Below, one piece after another: positions 5,929-6,854 of a stretch of 6,854 nucleotides of DNA. Numbering within the stretch: position 1 is the first letter of the stretch; each line of letters begins with the position of its first letter. The notes beneath the pieces were generated by a model, which saw only the letters and a list, made by a program, of their open reading frames with translations, searched no databases and had not been told where the DNA came from. The translations under genes and the position numbers were made by a program. This DNA comes from SAR202 cluster bacterium (GTDB lineage: Bacteria; Chloroflexota; Dehalococcoidia; SAR202; CAJWER01): the NCBI GenBank assembly GCA_030740335.1, contig JASLXL010000112.1, positions 1 to 6,854 on the forward strand. The letters are read 5' to 3'.

Positions 5929-5961
5929 AAAAGAGAGCCTCAGTTTCTGGCTTCTGCTCTC
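5929..5961 (-). terminator. Weak candidate terminator after the mannonate dehydratase gene
   Basis: On the minus strand GAGAGC (5956-5961) pairs with GCTCTC (5933-5938) over a 17-base interval that can itself fold partly (CAG-AAA-CTG), and TTTT follows at 5929-5932. The position, about 40 bases past the stop codon, is right. The short stem and broken loop make it uncertain. Confidence 0.35.
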
Positions 5962-5999
5962 ATCTCAGACCCCGTGCCCCGAACCCCTACCTCTGGCTC

Positions 6000-6854
6000 C
6001 TAGGCCCCTGCCTTCTGTACCGCCTCAATCAGTCCCTGGATGTAGCCGTTGGCAAAGGCACGGCCGCGGTGGCCCCACTCAGTGTCCTGGTATGTCTGAG
6101 GGACGTGGTCGTCGATGAAGAAGCCGTCGAAGCCGAAGTCGTGGTAGATCGACATCGCCCGGTGCATGTCCACGTAACCGGTGTTCACAAACTCTTCGTG
6201 GAATTTCGGCACCTGCCCCGAAACGTTGCGGAAGTGGACGTACATGATCTTATGGCGCTCTCCGAAATATTGGATCATCTCGTAGATGTCATCGCCCTCC
6301 ATTTCCGAGAAGGTGCCCTGGCAAAACTCTATCGCGTTCGAGTCCGAGGGATATATCTCAATGAGCCGCTTGTACGAGGCGAAGGAGCGGAGAATTTGTG
6401 GGAGGCCTCCAAGTGTGGGTACTGGTGGGTCACACGGGTGAATTCCGAGCCGAATCCCCTCCTCTTCAGCTATCGGGGTGATGATCTTGATCCAGTACTC
6501 TAGGTTCTCCCAGACCTCCTCTTCAGTGTACTCCCGGTCGTGGGTAAGCGGCATCTGCAACGCATGGTCGTAATCGAAGGCTGTGGCTATCGATCCGCCT
6601 CTGATGGCTTCGGGCATGGTGCGCCATACCGACGATGGCATCCAGTGATATCCGAAGATCGGTATCCCGGCCCGGGCGATATTGCGGACGGTGAAGATCA
6701 TGTTCTCGATCTGCTCGTCGCGCTTTGGGCCTGCGAGCATGATGTGGTCGTAGAAGGTAGTGGGCACGTTTTCCAGGGCAGATAGTTTCAGGCCGTGCTG
6801 TTCGACGGAGAGGCGCAATCGTACCAGGTCTTGGAGCTGCCATCGGCCTTCAGG
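6000..6854 (-). CDS. UxuA-type mannonate dehydratase, N-terminus cut by window edge
   Basis: TIM-barrel metalloenzyme of the UxuA family, which dehydrates D-mannonate to 2-keto-3-deoxygluconate in hexuronate breakdown. The frame is open to the right edge: 12 codons (PEGRWQLQDLVR) precede the TTG at 6818, and the following VEQHGLKLSALENVP is the family's early block, so the true start lies outside and about 40-50 residues are missing. Four expected metal ligands are visible: His in GIHPCDPP (codon 6438-6440), Cys in EFCQGTF, His in VHFRNV and Asp in FIDDHVP. KFHEEF and VDMHRAM are also family blocks. The usual HPDDPP reads HPCDPP here. The visible 284 residues suit the shorter bacterial form rather than the longer E. 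coli enzyme. Family assignment is firm; the exact substrate could be another aldonate. Confidence 0.9.
   Translation of the reverse strand, partial: PEGRWQLQDLVRLRLSVEQHGLKLSALENVPTTFYDHIMLAGPKRDEQIENMIFTVRNIARAGIPIFGYHWMPSSVWRTMPEAIRGGSIATAFDYDHALQMPLTHDREYTEEEVWENLEYWIKIITPIAEEEGIRLGIHPCDPPVPTLGGLPQILRSFASYKRLIEIYPSDSNAIEFCQGTFSEMEGDDIYEMIQYFGERHKIMYVHFRNVSGQVPKFHEEFVNTGYVDMHRAMSIYHDFGFDGFFIDDHVPQTYQDTEWGHRGRAFANGYIQGLIEAVQKAGA

Overview
The window looks like bacterial chromosome of moderate GC content, densely coded, with no sign of mobile elements, CRISPR arrays, tRNA or rRNA. Seven of eight protein genes lie on the minus strand. No gene is diagnostic of a phylum. A small RRM protein, a free-standing YbaK-type editing protein and sugar-acid enzymes together would fit an environmental lineage such as Chloroflexota (for example Dehalococcoidia/SAR202), but this is inference from overall flavour and is weak.

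Layout from the left edge. A 3'-truncated galU (UTP-glucose-1-phosphate uridylyltransferase, 1-771), an MFS exporter-type transporter (864-2129) and a YbaK/EbsC-type aminoacyl-tRNA deacylase (2205-2705) run leftward with gaps of 75-92 bases. Next comes an RRM RNA-binding protein (2940-3218) that looks like its own transcription unit: candidate extended -10 promoter, a leader of about 110 bases with a six-codon upstream ORF, and a strong intrinsic terminator at 2793-2827. A Gfo/Idh/MocA oxidoreductase (3382-4446) follows. Divergent from it is the only plus-strand gene, an unrecognised, very tryptophan-rich two-helix membrane protein (4615-5082). It converges, with an 8-base gap, on a left-handed beta-helix acyltransferase (5091-5822). 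The right edge holds a 5'-truncated UxuA-type mannonate dehydratase (6000-6854).

Four genes point to sugar chemistry: galU makes UDP-glucose, the acyltransferase resembles nucleotide-sugar N-acetyltransferases, the oxidoreductase belongs to a family acting on sugars and polyols, and the UxuA-type enzyme acts on aldonic acids. They are separated by unrelated genes and by a strand switch, so a single pathway is not demonstrated. The more unusual points are the nested upstream ORF of the RRM gene, the Trp-rich orphan membrane protein, atypical active-site motifs in the oxidoreductase and the dehydratase, and a 10-bp inverted repeat at the transporter promoter. I did not find a clear-cut novel multi-gene system.
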